DNA from: Trinickia soli
Lineage (GTDB): Bacteria > Pseudomonadota > Gammaproteobacteria > Burkholderiales > Burkholderiaceae
Assembly (NCBI RefSeq): GCF_002879855.1
Contig: NZ_PNYB01000008.1
Location: forward strand, 1 to 64,000
Direction of reading: 5' to 3'
DNA: 64,000 nucleotides
The position numbers and the translations under genes are program-made. The notes beneath the pieces are model-generated. The model searched no databases. It saw nothing but the letters and a program-made list of their open reading frames with translations, and was not told the DNA's origin. Every line of letters begins with the position of its first letter. The stretch's first letter is position 1. Positions 33,386-41,985 of this stretch are shown in pieces.

Positions 33386-35005
33386 ATGGATACCCGCACA
33401 ACACCGACGGCAGAGCAAGCGTCGAACATCATCGCCCCACCCTCGCAATTGAACTTCGCGTCGCATGTTTTCGCGTTAAATCGGGCGCGAGCCGTCAAGC
33501 CCGCGTACATCGACGATCGAGGGGTAACGACCTACGCCGAGTTGGAACAACGTGCGCGCCAATTCGCTTCGGTCCTCCATACGCAGGGCGTCCACGCGGA
33601 AGAACGCATCCTGCTCGCGCTGCTCGACAGCGCCGATCTTCCCGTTTGCTTCCTCGGCGCACTGTTGGCCGGCGTCGTGCCCGTCGTCGTCAACACGCTG
33701 CTGACCGCCCCCGACTACGCATACATGCTCGCGCATAGCCGCGCCCACGCCGTCATTGTGTCGGCGCCGCTAGTACCGGTTTTCACAGAAGCGCTGTTAC
33801 AGGCGCAGATCGAGCCGTGTCCGCTGATCGTGTCGGCGCGCACGGAGCCTTCTTCGTCAATGACATCGTTATCGCATCCGGACCTGCAAGCGCTCATCGA
33901 CGCCGCCCCCCTCGCCGCGAATGCGGCACGCACCCAGGGTGACGACATCGCGTTCTGGCTTTATTCGTCGGGCTCGACGGGCAAGCCCAAAGGTGTCGTG
34001 CATACGCATGCCAATCTGTACTGGACCGCCGAGATGTATGGCAAGCCCATTCTCGGCATCCGTGAGAACGACGTCGTGTTTTCCGCGGCAAAGCTGTTCT
34101 TCGCATATGGACTCGGCAACGCATTGACGTTCCCGCTGTCGGTCGGTGCGACGACCGTGTTGATGGCCGAACGCGCTACGCCGCAAGCCATATTCGATCG
34201 CCTGGTCAAACATCGCCCGACGATTTTCTACGGCGTGCCGACGCTCTACGCGAACATGTTGAGCTCCGCCAGCCTGCCCGCCGCGGCCGACGTTGCGTTG
34301 CGCACATGCACGTCAGCCGGCGAAGCGTTGCCGCGCGAAGTCGGCGAACGGTTCACGGCGCACTTCGGCTGCGAGATTCTCGACGGCCTTGGCTCGACGG
34401 AAATGCTTCACATCTTTTTGTCCAATCGCGCCGGCGATGTGCATTACGGCACGACCGGCACCCCCGTGCCCGGATATGAGGTCGAACTGCGCGACGAGAG
34501 CGGGCAACCGGTGCCCGACGGCGACGTGGGCGACCTCTATATCAAAGGCCCCAGCGCGGCGCTGATGTATTGGAGCAACCGCGAAAAATCGCGCGCGACT
34601 TTCCTGGGCGAATGGGTCAAAAGCGGAGACAAGTATCGCAGGCTGGCCAACGGTTGCTACGCCTATGCGGGTCGCAGCGACGATATGCTCAAAGTCAGCG
34701 GGCAATACGTCTCGCCCATCGAAGTGGAAATGGCATTGATGGAGCACGAAGCCGTACTCGAGGCGGCGGTCATCGGGGTCGATCAGGGCGGGCTCGTCAA
34801 GACTTGTGCGTTCGTCGTGCTCAAACCCGAGCGCAGTGCCAGCGATGCACTCGGCCAGGAGATGAAAGCGTTCGTAAAGCAGCGTCTCGCCCCTCACAAG
34901 TACCCGCGCGACATTGTGTTCGTCGATGACCTGCCGAAAACGGCGACGGGTAAGATTCAACGTTTCAAGCTTCGTGAATTGACGCAACAGCAAGCGCAAT
35001 CTTGA
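33386..35005 (+). CDS. bclA: Benzoate-CoA ligase
   Basis: AMP-forming ligase (539 residues) that makes benzoyl-CoA from benzoate, ATP and CoA, the entry step of the box pathway. P-loop WLYSSGSTGKPKG (about 191-203), acid-binding region SAAKLFFAYGLGNALTFPL, ATP motifs TSAGEALP and DGLGSTEMLHIFLSN, hinge AGRSDDMLKVSGQYVSPIE and the C-terminal catalytic Lys in TATGKIQRFKLRE are all intact. The FFAYGLGN segment is typical of benzoate-CoA ligases. GGAGA sits 11 bases before the ATG, rather far. Confidence 0.95.
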   Translation: MDTRTTPTAEQASNIIAPPSQLNFASHVFALNRARAVKPAYIDDRGVTTYAELEQRARQFASVLHTQGVHAEERILLALLDSADLPVCFLGALLAGVVPVVVNTLLTAPDYAYMLAHSRAHAVIVSAPLVPVFTEALLQAQIEPCPLIVSARTEPSSSMTSLSHPDLQALIDAAPLAANAARTQGDDIAFWLYSSGSTGKPKGVVHTHANLYWTAEMYGKPILGIRENDVVFSAAKLFFAYGLGNALTFPLSVGATTVLMAERATPQAIFDRLVKHRPTIFYGVPTLYANMLSSASLPAAADVALRTCTSAGEALPREVGERFTAHFGCEILDGLGSTEMLHIFLSNRAGDVHYGTTGTPVPGYEVELRDESGQPVPDGDVGDLYIKGPSAALMYWSNREKSRATFLGEWVKSGDKYRRLANGCYAYAGRSDDMLKVSGQYVSPIEVEMALMEHEAVLEAAVIGVDQGGLVKTCAFVVLKPERSASDALGQEMKAFVKQRLAPHKYPRDIVFVDDLPKTATGKIQRFKLRELTQQQAQS

Positions 35006-35013
35006 CGCACCGG

Positions 35014-35853
35014 ATGAATACGTTATCTTCCACACCCTTACCCGACGAGATTCGATTCGCCTCGCTTGCCGCCTGCGATGGAAGGCCTGAGCTGACGATC
35101 GAATACAAGTGGATCAACGCCGGGCGCACCGATGCGCCGATCGCGTTGTTCCTGCACGAGGGATTGGGTTCGATCGCCATGTGGCGCGATTGGCCGCAGC
35201 AACTGTGCGACCGGCTCGGCATGCGCGGGCTCGTCTATTCGCGCCCCGGATATGGACGATCGACGCCCCGCCCGCATGACGTCAAGTGGCCGGTCGATTT
35301 CATGACCCGTCAAGCGTGCGAAGTCTTACCCGCCCTGCTCGACACACTCGGTATCCAGGCGGCCGAGCGGCAACGCATGTGGCTGATCGGGCATAGCGAC
35401 GGCGGATCGATCGCCTTGCTCTATGCCAGTGCATTTCCGAACGCATTGCATGGCGCGATTGTCATCGCTCCGCACGTCTTCGTCGAAGACATCAGCGTTC
35501 GAAGCATTGCGCAGGCGAAACTCGCTTACGAGAACACCGATTTGCGCGAGAAGCTGAGCCGCTACCATGCCGACGTCGATTCGGCCTTTTACGGGTGGAA
35601 CGACATTTGGCTCGATGCCGCATTCCGGGACTGGAACATTGCCGCCCGACTGACCGCAATCGATTGCCCCTTGTTGGCCGTGCAGGCCGAGGACGATCAT
35701 TACGGCACGATGGCGCAGATCGAAACGATCGCTCGGACGGTCCGCGGCGCTCAAATGCACAAGCTGCCAGAGGGTGGGCATTCGCCCCATCGCGAAGCGG
35801 CCCAGGCGTTGAACGAGGCGATTGCGCAATTCATCGCGATGAGAACTGACTAA
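35014..35853 (+). CDS. Alpha/beta hydrolase of the box cluster
   Basis: Cytoplasmic hydrolase of 279 residues, with HEGLGSIAMWRDWPQQLC at the oxyanion region, nucleophile elbow GHSDGGS, acid in VQAEDDHYG and His in LPEGGHSPHRE. The family regularly sits next to benzoyl-CoA ligase genes; thioesterase or lactonase activity on pathway intermediates is possible. The ATG at 35014 lies 8 bases after the ligase stop without a clear ribosome binding site, so translational coupling is likely; a TTG at 35002 overlapping the ligase stop is an alternative start. Confidence 0.88.
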   Translation: MNTLSSTPLPDEIRFASLAACDGRPELTIEYKWINAGRTDAPIALFLHEGLGSIAMWRDWPQQLCDRLGMRGLVYSRPGYGRSTPRPHDVKWPVDFMTRQACEVLPALLDTLGIQAAERQRMWLIGHSDGGSIALLYASAFPNALHGAIVIAPHVFVEDISVRSIAQAKLAYENTDLREKLSRYHADVDSAFYGWNDIWLDAAFRDWNIAARLTAIDCPLLAVQAEDDHYGTMAQIETIARTVRGAQMHKLPEGGHSPHREAAQALNEAIAQFIAMRTD

Positions 35854-35900
35854 AGCATATGAGCACGTCCGTTGGCCGCAAAAAGCCGTGCTGACCGACG

Positions 35901-35977
35901 GGATGCTCCGGTTTTTCAAGGAGCATCCGTTGCCTTGAACGGCGGCGTTCATGCTGGCCGGGCCCGTTTCGCCCGGC
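35901..35977 (+). terminator. Two hairpins after the box plus-strand unit
   Basis: GGATGCTCC/GGAGCATCC (35901-35909 with 35920-35928) and GCCGGGC/GCCCGGC (35957-35963 with 35971-35977) are perfect stems within 125 bases of the last box-cluster stop. Neither has a proper T-tract after it; the first has TTTTT in its loop. They could mark the end of the transcript. Confidence 0.45.
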
Positions 35978-36081
35978 TGGCCGGCGTCTCCCGTAAGCCA
36001 TCGGATCCGTGTGGCTTAACCGCGCCTTAAGTTTTGTGTATCACCATGCCGCCGATACATCGAATCCCTCACACGGTCGCC

Positions 36082-36675
36082 ATGGAAGCACTGAATCACG
36101 CACTCTTTCTTCAAATCAATGCGGCGCCGACGCTGCCGCATTGGCTCATCGCCGTGAGCCTCCTCATTGCGAATGACCTTATCTTTGCGGTGCCGCTGAC
36201 GCTTGCCGGGATGTGGCTCACCAGTGGCGATAAGCGGCGCGAAGCGGCCCTTCGCGCCGCTTTCGTCGCGTCGATCGCGCTCGGCATCAATCAATTGATC
36301 GGCATGGTCTGGTACCACCCGCGGCCGTTCGTCATCGGGCTCGGTCACACGTTCATGCCCCACGCGCCAGACTCGTCGTTCCCGAGTGACCACGTCACGC
36401 TCCTTTCCGCGGTCGCGTGTACGTTGCTCTACAACCGGCAGCGCCTGCCCGGTGCGCTCGTGCTTGGCATCGCTATCGCCGTCGCGTGGGCCCGCGTTTT
36501 CGTCGGGGTTCACTATCCTTTCGATGTCATCGGCGCCGCGTGTGTCGGTTGGGTGGTCTACCTGTTGACCGCGCCGCTATGGAAACGCATCGGTGCGCCC
36601 CTGAGCAGGATGGTGATCGATGCCTATCGCAAGCTGCTCGCGCGGCCGATCGGACACGGCTGGCTCAGGGCGTAG
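36082..36675 (+). CDS. PAP2-family undecaprenyl-diphosphatase, BcrC-like
   Basis: Inner-membrane phosphatase of 197 residues that probably recycles undecaprenyl pyrophosphate for cell-wall synthesis. The PAP2 signature is complete: WYHPRPF (motif 1), FPSDHVT (motif 2, catalytic His) and RVFVGVHYPFDV (motif 3), between five or six membrane helices. ATG 36082 gives the family-typical start MEALNHALF; in-frame ATGs at 36046 and further upstream give a hydrophilic extension. No pathway partner is adjacent. Confidence 0.87.
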   Translation: MEALNHALFLQINAAPTLPHWLIAVSLLIANDLIFAVPLTLAGMWLTSGDKRREAALRAAFVASIALGINQLIGMVWYHPRPFVIGLGHTFMPHAPDSSFPSDHVTLLSAVACTLLYNRQRLPGALVLGIAIAVAWARVFVGVHYPFDVIGAACVGWVVYLLTAPLWKRIGAPLSRMVIDAYRKLLARPIGHGWLRA

Positions 36676-36712
36676 GCCGCCTTGCAGCGCAACCGTGTCC
36701 GACACCCCCTCA

Positions 36713-37060
36713 TCACCGTTTCTGCAACTTGACGACCGTGAGTGCGCCGCCCACCTCGTCGGCCACGAAATCGATCCTGTCGCCAACCTGGACCTGGGTA
36801 ATCATCGCCGGGTCCTTGACCTTGAAGACCATTGTCATGGCGCCCATGCCAAGGTTTTCGAGCGGACCATGCTTGATCGTCAACCTGCCGTTGGCCGCAT
36901 CGACTTTCTTGATTTCGCCGTGCGACATCGCATTGTTTGCGTCGGCGTTTTGCGTCTCACCGCCGCTCATGTCCATGGTGCTCATTTCGCCCGCCGCGTA
37001 TGACACAACCGGAAATGCCAGCGCAGCGCCCATCAAAACCGAAACAACCGCTTGCTTCAT
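36713..37060 (-). CDS. CusF-like periplasmic copper-binding protein
   Basis: Small exported metallochaperone (115 residues). The signal peptide ends near SYA (about residue 22), followed by a Met/His-containing linker (MSTMDMSGG) and an OB-fold CusF domain: HGEIKKVDAANGRLTIKHGPLENLGMGAMTMVF. The Trp that packs on copper in E. coli CusF is replaced by Met here (LGMGAMTM), a common variant with an all-sulfur/His site. It is the last gene of the minus-strand copper unit, 66 bases after the multicopper oxidase. Confidence 0.88.
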   Translation of the reverse strand: MKQAVVSVLMGAALAFPVVSYAAGEMSTMDMSGGETQNADANNAMSHGEIKKVDAANGRLTIKHGPLENLGMGAMTMVFKVKDPAMITQVQVGDRIDFVADEVGGALTVVKLQKR

Positions 37061-37126
37061 CCTCTTTTCTCCTGTGTTGAACGAATGAAATCGTTGATCG
37101 CAGCCACCATGGCGTCATAGTCGAAC

Positions 37127-38422
37127 TCAGCCATCGGGCAGTTCGCCCGTGTATTCATAGGCCACAGTCCCCTTGGGGTGCCTGAACCAGCCAGGGTCAC
37201 GGTAATCATGCCGGCCCAGGCCTTCGCGAACTTTCACGACCGTAAACATCCCGCCCATCTCCATCGGACCAAACGGCCCCGTGCCGGTCATCATCGGCAA
37301 CGTGTTGTCGGGCAACGGCATCTCCATCTCGCCCATCGCGCCGCCCGTGCTGCCCATCGCCATGTAATCGGGCACCAGCCTGTTGATGCGCTTCGCCAGA
37401 TCCTGTTGCGGCACGCCGATCATATTCGGCACCTGGTGCCCCATCGCATTCATCGTGTGATGCGATTTGTGACAGTGAAAGGCCCAGTCGCCGAGACGGT
37501 TCGCGACGAATTCGATCGCGCGCATCTGCCCCACCGCCACGTCGGTGGTCACCTCGGGCCAACGCGCCGCAGGTGCAATCCATCCGCCGTCGGTGCCGGC
37601 CACCTCGAAGCTGTAGCCATGCAGATGGATGGGATGGTTCGTCATCGTCAGATTGCCGAATCGAATCCGGACGCGGTCGCCCGCCCGCACAGGCAACGGG
37701 TCGATACCGGGGAAAACGCGCGAATTGAACGTCCACATGTTGAAGTCCGTCATCTCGTTGACGCGTGGCGTGTAGCTGCCCGGGTCGATGTCGTACGCGG
37801 CGAGCAGGAAGACGAAGTCGCGGTCCACGCGCATCACGCCGGGATCCTTCGGATGAACGATGAAGCTGCCCATCATCCCCATTGCCATCTGCACCATTTC
37901 GTCGGCATGCGGGTGATACATGAACGTGCCGTGCCGCTCGAGTTGGAATTCGTAGACGAAGGTCTTGCCCGGAGGAATGTGCGGCTGCGTCAGGCCCCCC
38001 ACGCCGTCCATGCCGTTGGGCAGCGACATGCCGTGCCAATGGACCGTAGTGTGCTCCGGCAGTTTGTTGGTGACGAAGATGCGAACCTTGTCGCCTTCCA
38101 CAGCTTCAATCGTCGGACCGGGCGATTGACCGTTGTAACCCCACAGGTTCGCCTTCATACCGGGCGCCATCTCGCGCACGACCGGCTCGGCTGTCAGATG
38201 AAATTCCTTCCAACCGTTCTTCATGCGCCAGGGCAGCGTCCAGCCGTTCAACGTCACAACGGGTGCATAAGGACGCCCGTCCTGCGGAACCAGTGGCGGT
38301 TGCGTGGCGGCCTGCGCCATCGTCGGCGCTTCAGGAAGCAATGCGGCGCCGGCCTTGCTGACCATCGCGGCGCCAACGAGTGCGGCCCCTGAGCCGCTCA
38401 GAAATTGTCGACGGGAAACCAT
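37127..38422 (-). CDS. Tat-exported multicopper oxidase
   Basis: Periplasmic copper oxidase of 431 residues, CopA/CueO-related but shorter. A twin-arginine signal MVSRRQFLSGSGAALVGAAMV starts the protein. All four copper motifs are visible: VHWHGMSLP, MYHPHADEM, NHPIHLHGYSF and the His-Cys-His HCHKSHHTMNAMGH of the type 1/trinuclear site. The C-terminal region is Met-rich (MGSTGGAMGEMEMPLP, GPMEMGGMF), as in cuprous oxidases. It probably detoxifies Cu(I) in the periplasm. The gene starts one base after the stop of the TolC-like gene. Confidence 0.92.
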   Translation of the reverse strand: MVSRRQFLSGSGAALVGAAMVSKAGAALLPEAPTMAQAATQPPLVPQDGRPYAPVVTLNGWTLPWRMKNGWKEFHLTAEPVVREMAPGMKANLWGYNGQSPGPTIEAVEGDKVRIFVTNKLPEHTTVHWHGMSLPNGMDGVGGLTQPHIPPGKTFVYEFQLERHGTFMYHPHADEMVQMAMGMMGSFIVHPKDPGVMRVDRDFVFLLAAYDIDPGSYTPRVNEMTDFNMWTFNSRVFPGIDPLPVRAGDRVRIRFGNLTMTNHPIHLHGYSFEVAGTDGGWIAPAARWPEVTTDVAVGQMRAIEFVANRLGDWAFHCHKSHHTMNAMGHQVPNMIGVPQQDLAKRINRLVPDYMAMGSTGGAMGEMEMPLPDNTLPMMTGTGPFGPMEMGGMFTVVKVREGLGRHDYRDPGWFRHPKGTVAYEYTGELPDG

Positions 38423-38423
38423 G

Positions 38424-39911
38424 TCATTTACCTTCGGTATTCGTTGTCGGCACCGCCTGCTGCGCTGCCTGAGCGGCAGACGGTTGCGCGCCGGACTCCG
38501 CGGTGCCGGGCGTCGTCGGGACCGCCGATGCGGCCTGCGCCTCACCCGCTCGTGGCAAACGTCCGCCAAGCGCCTGTTCGAGATTCGATTCCGCGATCCA
38601 GAAGTCCTTCAGCGCATCGATGTAGCCGTCGACTGCGCCGATCTGCTCGCGTGAATCGGCCAACAGCTCGAACACGCTCGCCAACATGCCGTTGTATCGA
38701 AGCAGCAGTTCGTCGGAGATCGTCTTGCGCAGTGGAACGATCTCGTCGCGATAGTGCTTGGCGATGTCATAGCTCGACACGTACGCCGAGTACGACTCGC
38801 GCACCTCCGATCGGGCATCGATGGCCGTTTGCGCCAGTTGATTGACCGAGCGCATGTACATCGCTTTCGCGCGCGCGACCTTGACGCTGCCAAAATCGAA
38901 AATCGGAATCTCCACACGGATTTCATAGCCGTGCTCGCGCCCCTTGTCGGTTTCGTAGTTGTTGAGGTAGCCAACATCGAGCGCGTTGATGAACCGCGTT
39001 GCCTTGCTCAGGCCCAACGAGGACGCTACGCCTTGTGTTCGGAGCTTCGCAGCCTGAATGTCCAGGCGATTGCGCATCGCGTAGCTTTCCAGACCGTTCA
39101 ACCCGAGGCGCTCGTTCGGCAGGTCGGGCAGGCGATCCGGAAGCCGATAGGCGGCCTGCGCGCCCCACAGGCCCATCGTGCGGGTCAGCTTTTCTCGTGC
39201 AGCCACGGCTTGCTGACGCGCCCTCGCCTGCTGCGCGACCGCTTCGGCATAGAAGGCCTGTTCGCGGGCGTAGTCGAGCTTGCTGAAATTGCCCGCCTGC
39301 TGCATGCGTCGGGCCAATTCGGCGCTGGCCTGTGCCGCGTCCTGAACTTGCTCCGCATACCCGGCAGCCTGCTGCGCGGCGACGGCGTCGATATAGGCGC
39401 GGCGCGCATCGGCCGCGATCCGCAGCATCGCATCGGCGGTCTCGAGCTTCGTCTGCTCGAACCGGCGCGCTTCGATATGAGCGGCAACGGGCAGTGTCAG
39501 AATCGCGAGCACGTTGGCAGAAAACACGCGGGCGATGTTCAGGTCGCCATTGCTCGCGCGCGTCCGGCTGAACGTCAGCCCCGGATTGGGAAGCCGGCCG
39601 GCTTCGACGAAATCGGCCTCCGAGAGCCCGAGCTCCGCGTACGATGCCTGCAGGCCACGATTGTTCAACAATGCGACCTGGACCGCGTCATCCATCGAGA
39701 GCGGCTTCGCCAGTAACGCCTGCGTCCGCTTCGCAACGGATTCGCGATCCGCGTCGGTCTGGACGATGACGGCATCCTTCCCGATTCGCTCTGAAGCCGC
39801 CGACGAGACGGCGTCGAATCCGCCGTCTTTCGAGAACGTCGTGCAGCCGGCCAGAACCATCATCGCAGCCACGCCGATACTCGTTCGCGTCAAGATGAAC
39901 CGCATCTTCAT
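38424..39911 (-). CDS. TolC-family outer-membrane lipoprotein (copper module)
   Basis: Outer-membrane efflux protein of 495 residues. A lipoprotein signal with lipobox VLAGC (Cys about residue 23) is followed by two OEP repeats with long coiled-coil helices (DDAVQVALLNNRGLQASYAE, SVNQLAQTAIDARSEVRESYSAY). The C-terminus is a Pro/Ala/Gln-rich tail. It differs from usual CusC partners by standing in an operon with a multicopper oxidase and no RND pump or membrane fusion protein. ATGA couples it to the small gene upstream. Confidence 0.88.
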   Translation of the reverse strand: MKMRFILTRTSIGVAAMMVLAGCTTFSKDGGFDAVSSAASERIGKDAVIVQTDADRESVAKRTQALLAKPLSMDDAVQVALLNNRGLQASYAELGLSEADFVEAGRLPNPGLTFSRTRASNGDLNIARVFSANVLAILTLPVAAHIEARRFEQTKLETADAMLRIAADARRAYIDAVAAQQAAGYAEQVQDAAQASAELARRMQQAGNFSKLDYAREQAFYAEAVAQQARARQQAVAAREKLTRTMGLWGAQAAYRLPDRLPDLPNERLGLNGLESYAMRNRLDIQAAKLRTQGVASSLGLSKATRFINALDVGYLNNYETDKGREHGYEIRVEIPIFDFGSVKVARAKAMYMRSVNQLAQTAIDARSEVRESYSAYVSSYDIAKHYRDEIVPLRKTISDELLLRYNGMLASVFELLADSREQIGAVDGYIDALKDFWIAESNLEQALGGRLPRAGEAQAASAVPTTPGTAESGAQPSAAQAAQQAVPTTNTEGK

Positions 39912-40207
39912 TTCGGCGCCTCCTCGTGCATCGAGGGGCGTTCATGGTCGCCGGCCATGGGCTCGGACGGCGCCGGGGCGTGCATCATTCCACGCTTCGC
40001 GAGCCGCGGCGTCGCAGCCCGGTTCAGTTGTTGCCAGCCCGGCCCATCGGCAGCGCGATAGGGTTGATATCCGTCCAGCGCGGACGGCGCCGTGACGACC
40101 GGCACGGGCACCGACGCGTCGCTCGGGTCGGCAATCGTGGTCGTGGCGTGCGCGGGCGACGGCAAAGTAGCCGCCGCGCCGCGCAGCGCCGCAGTAATCG
40201 TTCGCAT
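39908..40207 (-). CDS. Small hypothetical protein of the copper module
   Basis: Protein of 99 residues with no family that I recognise. The first 21 residues (MRTITAALRGAAATLPSPAHA) may be a weak signal peptide; the rest is Pro/Ala-rich and ends with a His/Met-containing stretch (RGMMHAPAPSEPMAGDHERPSMHEE) that could bind copper. The stop overlaps the TolC-like start (ATGA), which supports real translation. Export and metal binding are inference. Confidence 0.6.
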   Translation of the reverse strand: MRTITAALRGAAATLPSPAHATTTIADPSDASVPVPVVTAPSALDGYQPYRAADGPGWQQLNRAATPRLAKRGMMHAPAPSEPMAGDHERPSMHEEAPK

Positions 40208-40294
40208 TTGTTTTCTCGTCGTGAGTCGACCGGCGATCCCGCGTGTGGGACGGCCGGCGCGAAGTTCAAGCCGCGGTGTTACCGCGCGCGAGTG

Positions 40295-40696
40295 TCAGAC
40301 AGACAGATGACGAGGGGGACGTTCGATGCCGTCGGTCAGAAATGACACGACACCGACGGAAGAAGGCGGGGGAACGATAGCGCGACTGATGGCCGCGCAA
40401 ACGTCAACGGCCGGGGCGCTCGGCAATGCGATGCCCAAACAGCACGATGCACAAGTCGAACAGGTATGTGTCTGGTGCGCGTTGCCGCAATGTCGCTCGT
40501 GATCGCTCCGGGCGAGCATCGTCTCGTGCCCGACATGCATGTGTCGAGCCGACGCGGCGTGTTCCGCATGAGGCATGCCCATTTCGGTGCGGTGGACCGG
40601 CGCAGTCGTGTATTGCGACGAGACGGCCGCAAACGACTGAACCGGAAGGCTCAGTGCCAGAAGCAAAACGATGAGGATTCTGCGGCAAATCGACAT
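40295..40696 (-). CDS. His/Cys-rich exported protein at head of copper module
   Basis: Protein of 133 residues, probably the first gene of the copper unit. A clear signal peptide (MSICRRILIVLLLALSLPVQSFA) is followed by a His-rich stretch (HAEHAASARHMHVGHE, then HERHCGNAHQTHTC) and a cysteine cluster CSTCASCCLG. This composition suits a periplasmic metal-binding or sensing protein, perhaps DUF2946-like, though I cannot assign a family with certainty. The ribosome binding site at ATG 40696 is weak. 87 bases separate it from the next gene. Confidence 0.65.
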   Translation of the reverse strand: MSICRRILIVLLLALSLPVQSFAAVSSQYTTAPVHRTEMGMPHAEHAASARHMHVGHETMLARSDHERHCGNAHQTHTCSTCASCCLGIALPSAPAVDVCAAISRAIVPPPSSVGVVSFLTDGIERPPRHLSV

Positions 40697-40806
40697 AAGC
40701 GCGGAGTCTAGCACGCGACGCTCCGGCGCGCATCGCGCCGCGACGTGTTCGCGCTGCTGCACGGCGCCGCAGGCAGACCTCCATGGGAAGTCACCCTGGC
40801 CGTCGT

Positions 40807-41943
40807 CTACCCGATCAGCCCATGCTTCGCGAGCCACCCTCTGAGGCGCGGCTGCGCGCTTTGCACCTGGAGCGACTGCGCGAGCTCAACCAGCGGCAAG
40901 ACGCGCCTTTTGACCTTCTCCGTATGATTGAGCGCAATGTCCGCGATCCGATGATCGAGATACGGATTGAGGAAGCGATCCCGAACGGTTTCCACGTAGC
41001 CCGTGGCTTGCTCCGCCAATCCCAGCGAATCAAATACCGGCATCACTTCTTCTTGCCAGACTGCTTCGATTCCCGCACGCAGATGCGTATCGCTCATCGC
41101 ATCGCGAACCGTTTCGGATGACGGACGCCCCCCTGCAATCCATTGCTCTGCGAGCCAGCTATGGCCGAGGTTGAGAAAGAACAGCTTCAACCGTTCGTAG
41201 CTGCGCAGGTCATCGGTCAAGACGATGGATTCGTGCGTGCAGGGCAATTGCATTTGCGCACGTCGTTCGATCGCCCAGAGCGCGTAGGGCTCGGCTACGG
41301 CGCCGACCGGATCGATCGGTTCGGAAACGATCCGGTCGACCAGCGAGTTCACCCAGATGCAGCGCTCGCGCAGATAGTCGATGAACGGCTGCGACGCCGA
41401 CCATCGGACCGCCAACCCGAGCACGATGTCGCGCAACGTGTCGCCGTTGTTCGCCACCAGTTCGCAGGGATAGATCGAGACGCCGTCGAACGGACGCTCC
41501 CGCCAACGCGCGTGCAGCAAGGCGAGCAATTTTGCAGGATAGCTGCGTGGCACGGCCGAGTCGTCTTCGAGCAAACGGGGCGAATCGGACTCGTCGAGAC
41601 AGAAGCCCGTGTCGCCGGTGTTCGAAACGATCACGTGTACATCTTCAATCGCGGCGCGTCGCACCATCGCCCAATCCCGATCCGCAATCCACGCGGCGCG
41701 AATGGCATCGCAAACGACGACCTTATCCACGGTCGCGCCGCGCTCGCTTCCGCGAATCTGCACGGGATAACCGCCCGCTGACGATAAAGCCGCCACGCGC
41801 GCCCGGCTGACTGGGTTGTTCGTCGTCTGCACGACGCTGATGCCACCGATCGCGTCACCGCGCTCCAACGCCTGCGACACGAACAACGCGACGTGAGCCA
41901 GCAGAAACCGGCTGGTACCGAATTGAAGTATGGGTTCGCTCAT
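40807..41943 (-). CDS. Mannitol dehydrogenase-family oxidoreductase (tagaturonate reductase-like)
   Basis: NAD-dependent polyol/sugar-acid dehydrogenase of 378 residues, long-chain MDH family (UxaB/UxuB/MtlD). The N-terminal Rossmann motif is ILQFGTSRFLLAHVA, followed by VVQTTNN, VHVIVSNTGDTGF, the catalytic-region SIYPCELVANNGDTLRDIVL and the C-terminal LKLFFLNLGHSWLA with K and H/N residues typical of the active site. The start at 41943 has AAGGCGAGCGAG upstream; a GTG eight codons earlier is possible. It lies downstream of the zinc dehydrogenase gene in the same unit and should interconvert a hexuronate/hexonate with it. Confidence 0.85.
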   Translation of the reverse strand: MSEPILQFGTSRFLLAHVALFVSQALERGDAIGGISVVQTTNNPVSRARVAALSSAGGYPVQIRGSERGATVDKVVVCDAIRAAWIADRDWAMVRRAAIEDVHVIVSNTGDTGFCLDESDSPRLLEDDSAVPRSYPAKLLALLHARWRERPFDGVSIYPCELVANNGDTLRDIVLGLAVRWSASQPFIDYLRERCIWVNSLVDRIVSEPIDPVGAVAEPYALWAIERRAQMQLPCTHESIVLTDDLRSYERLKLFFLNLGHSWLAEQWIAGGRPSSETVRDAMSDTHLRAGIEAVWQEEVMPVFDSLGLAEQATGYVETVRDRFLNPYLDHRIADIALNHTEKVKRRVLPLVELAQSLQVQSAQPRLRGWLAKHGLIG

Positions 41944-41985
41944 CTCGCTCGCCTTACCGCCCTGCACGCTTTCGAGCCATCACGC

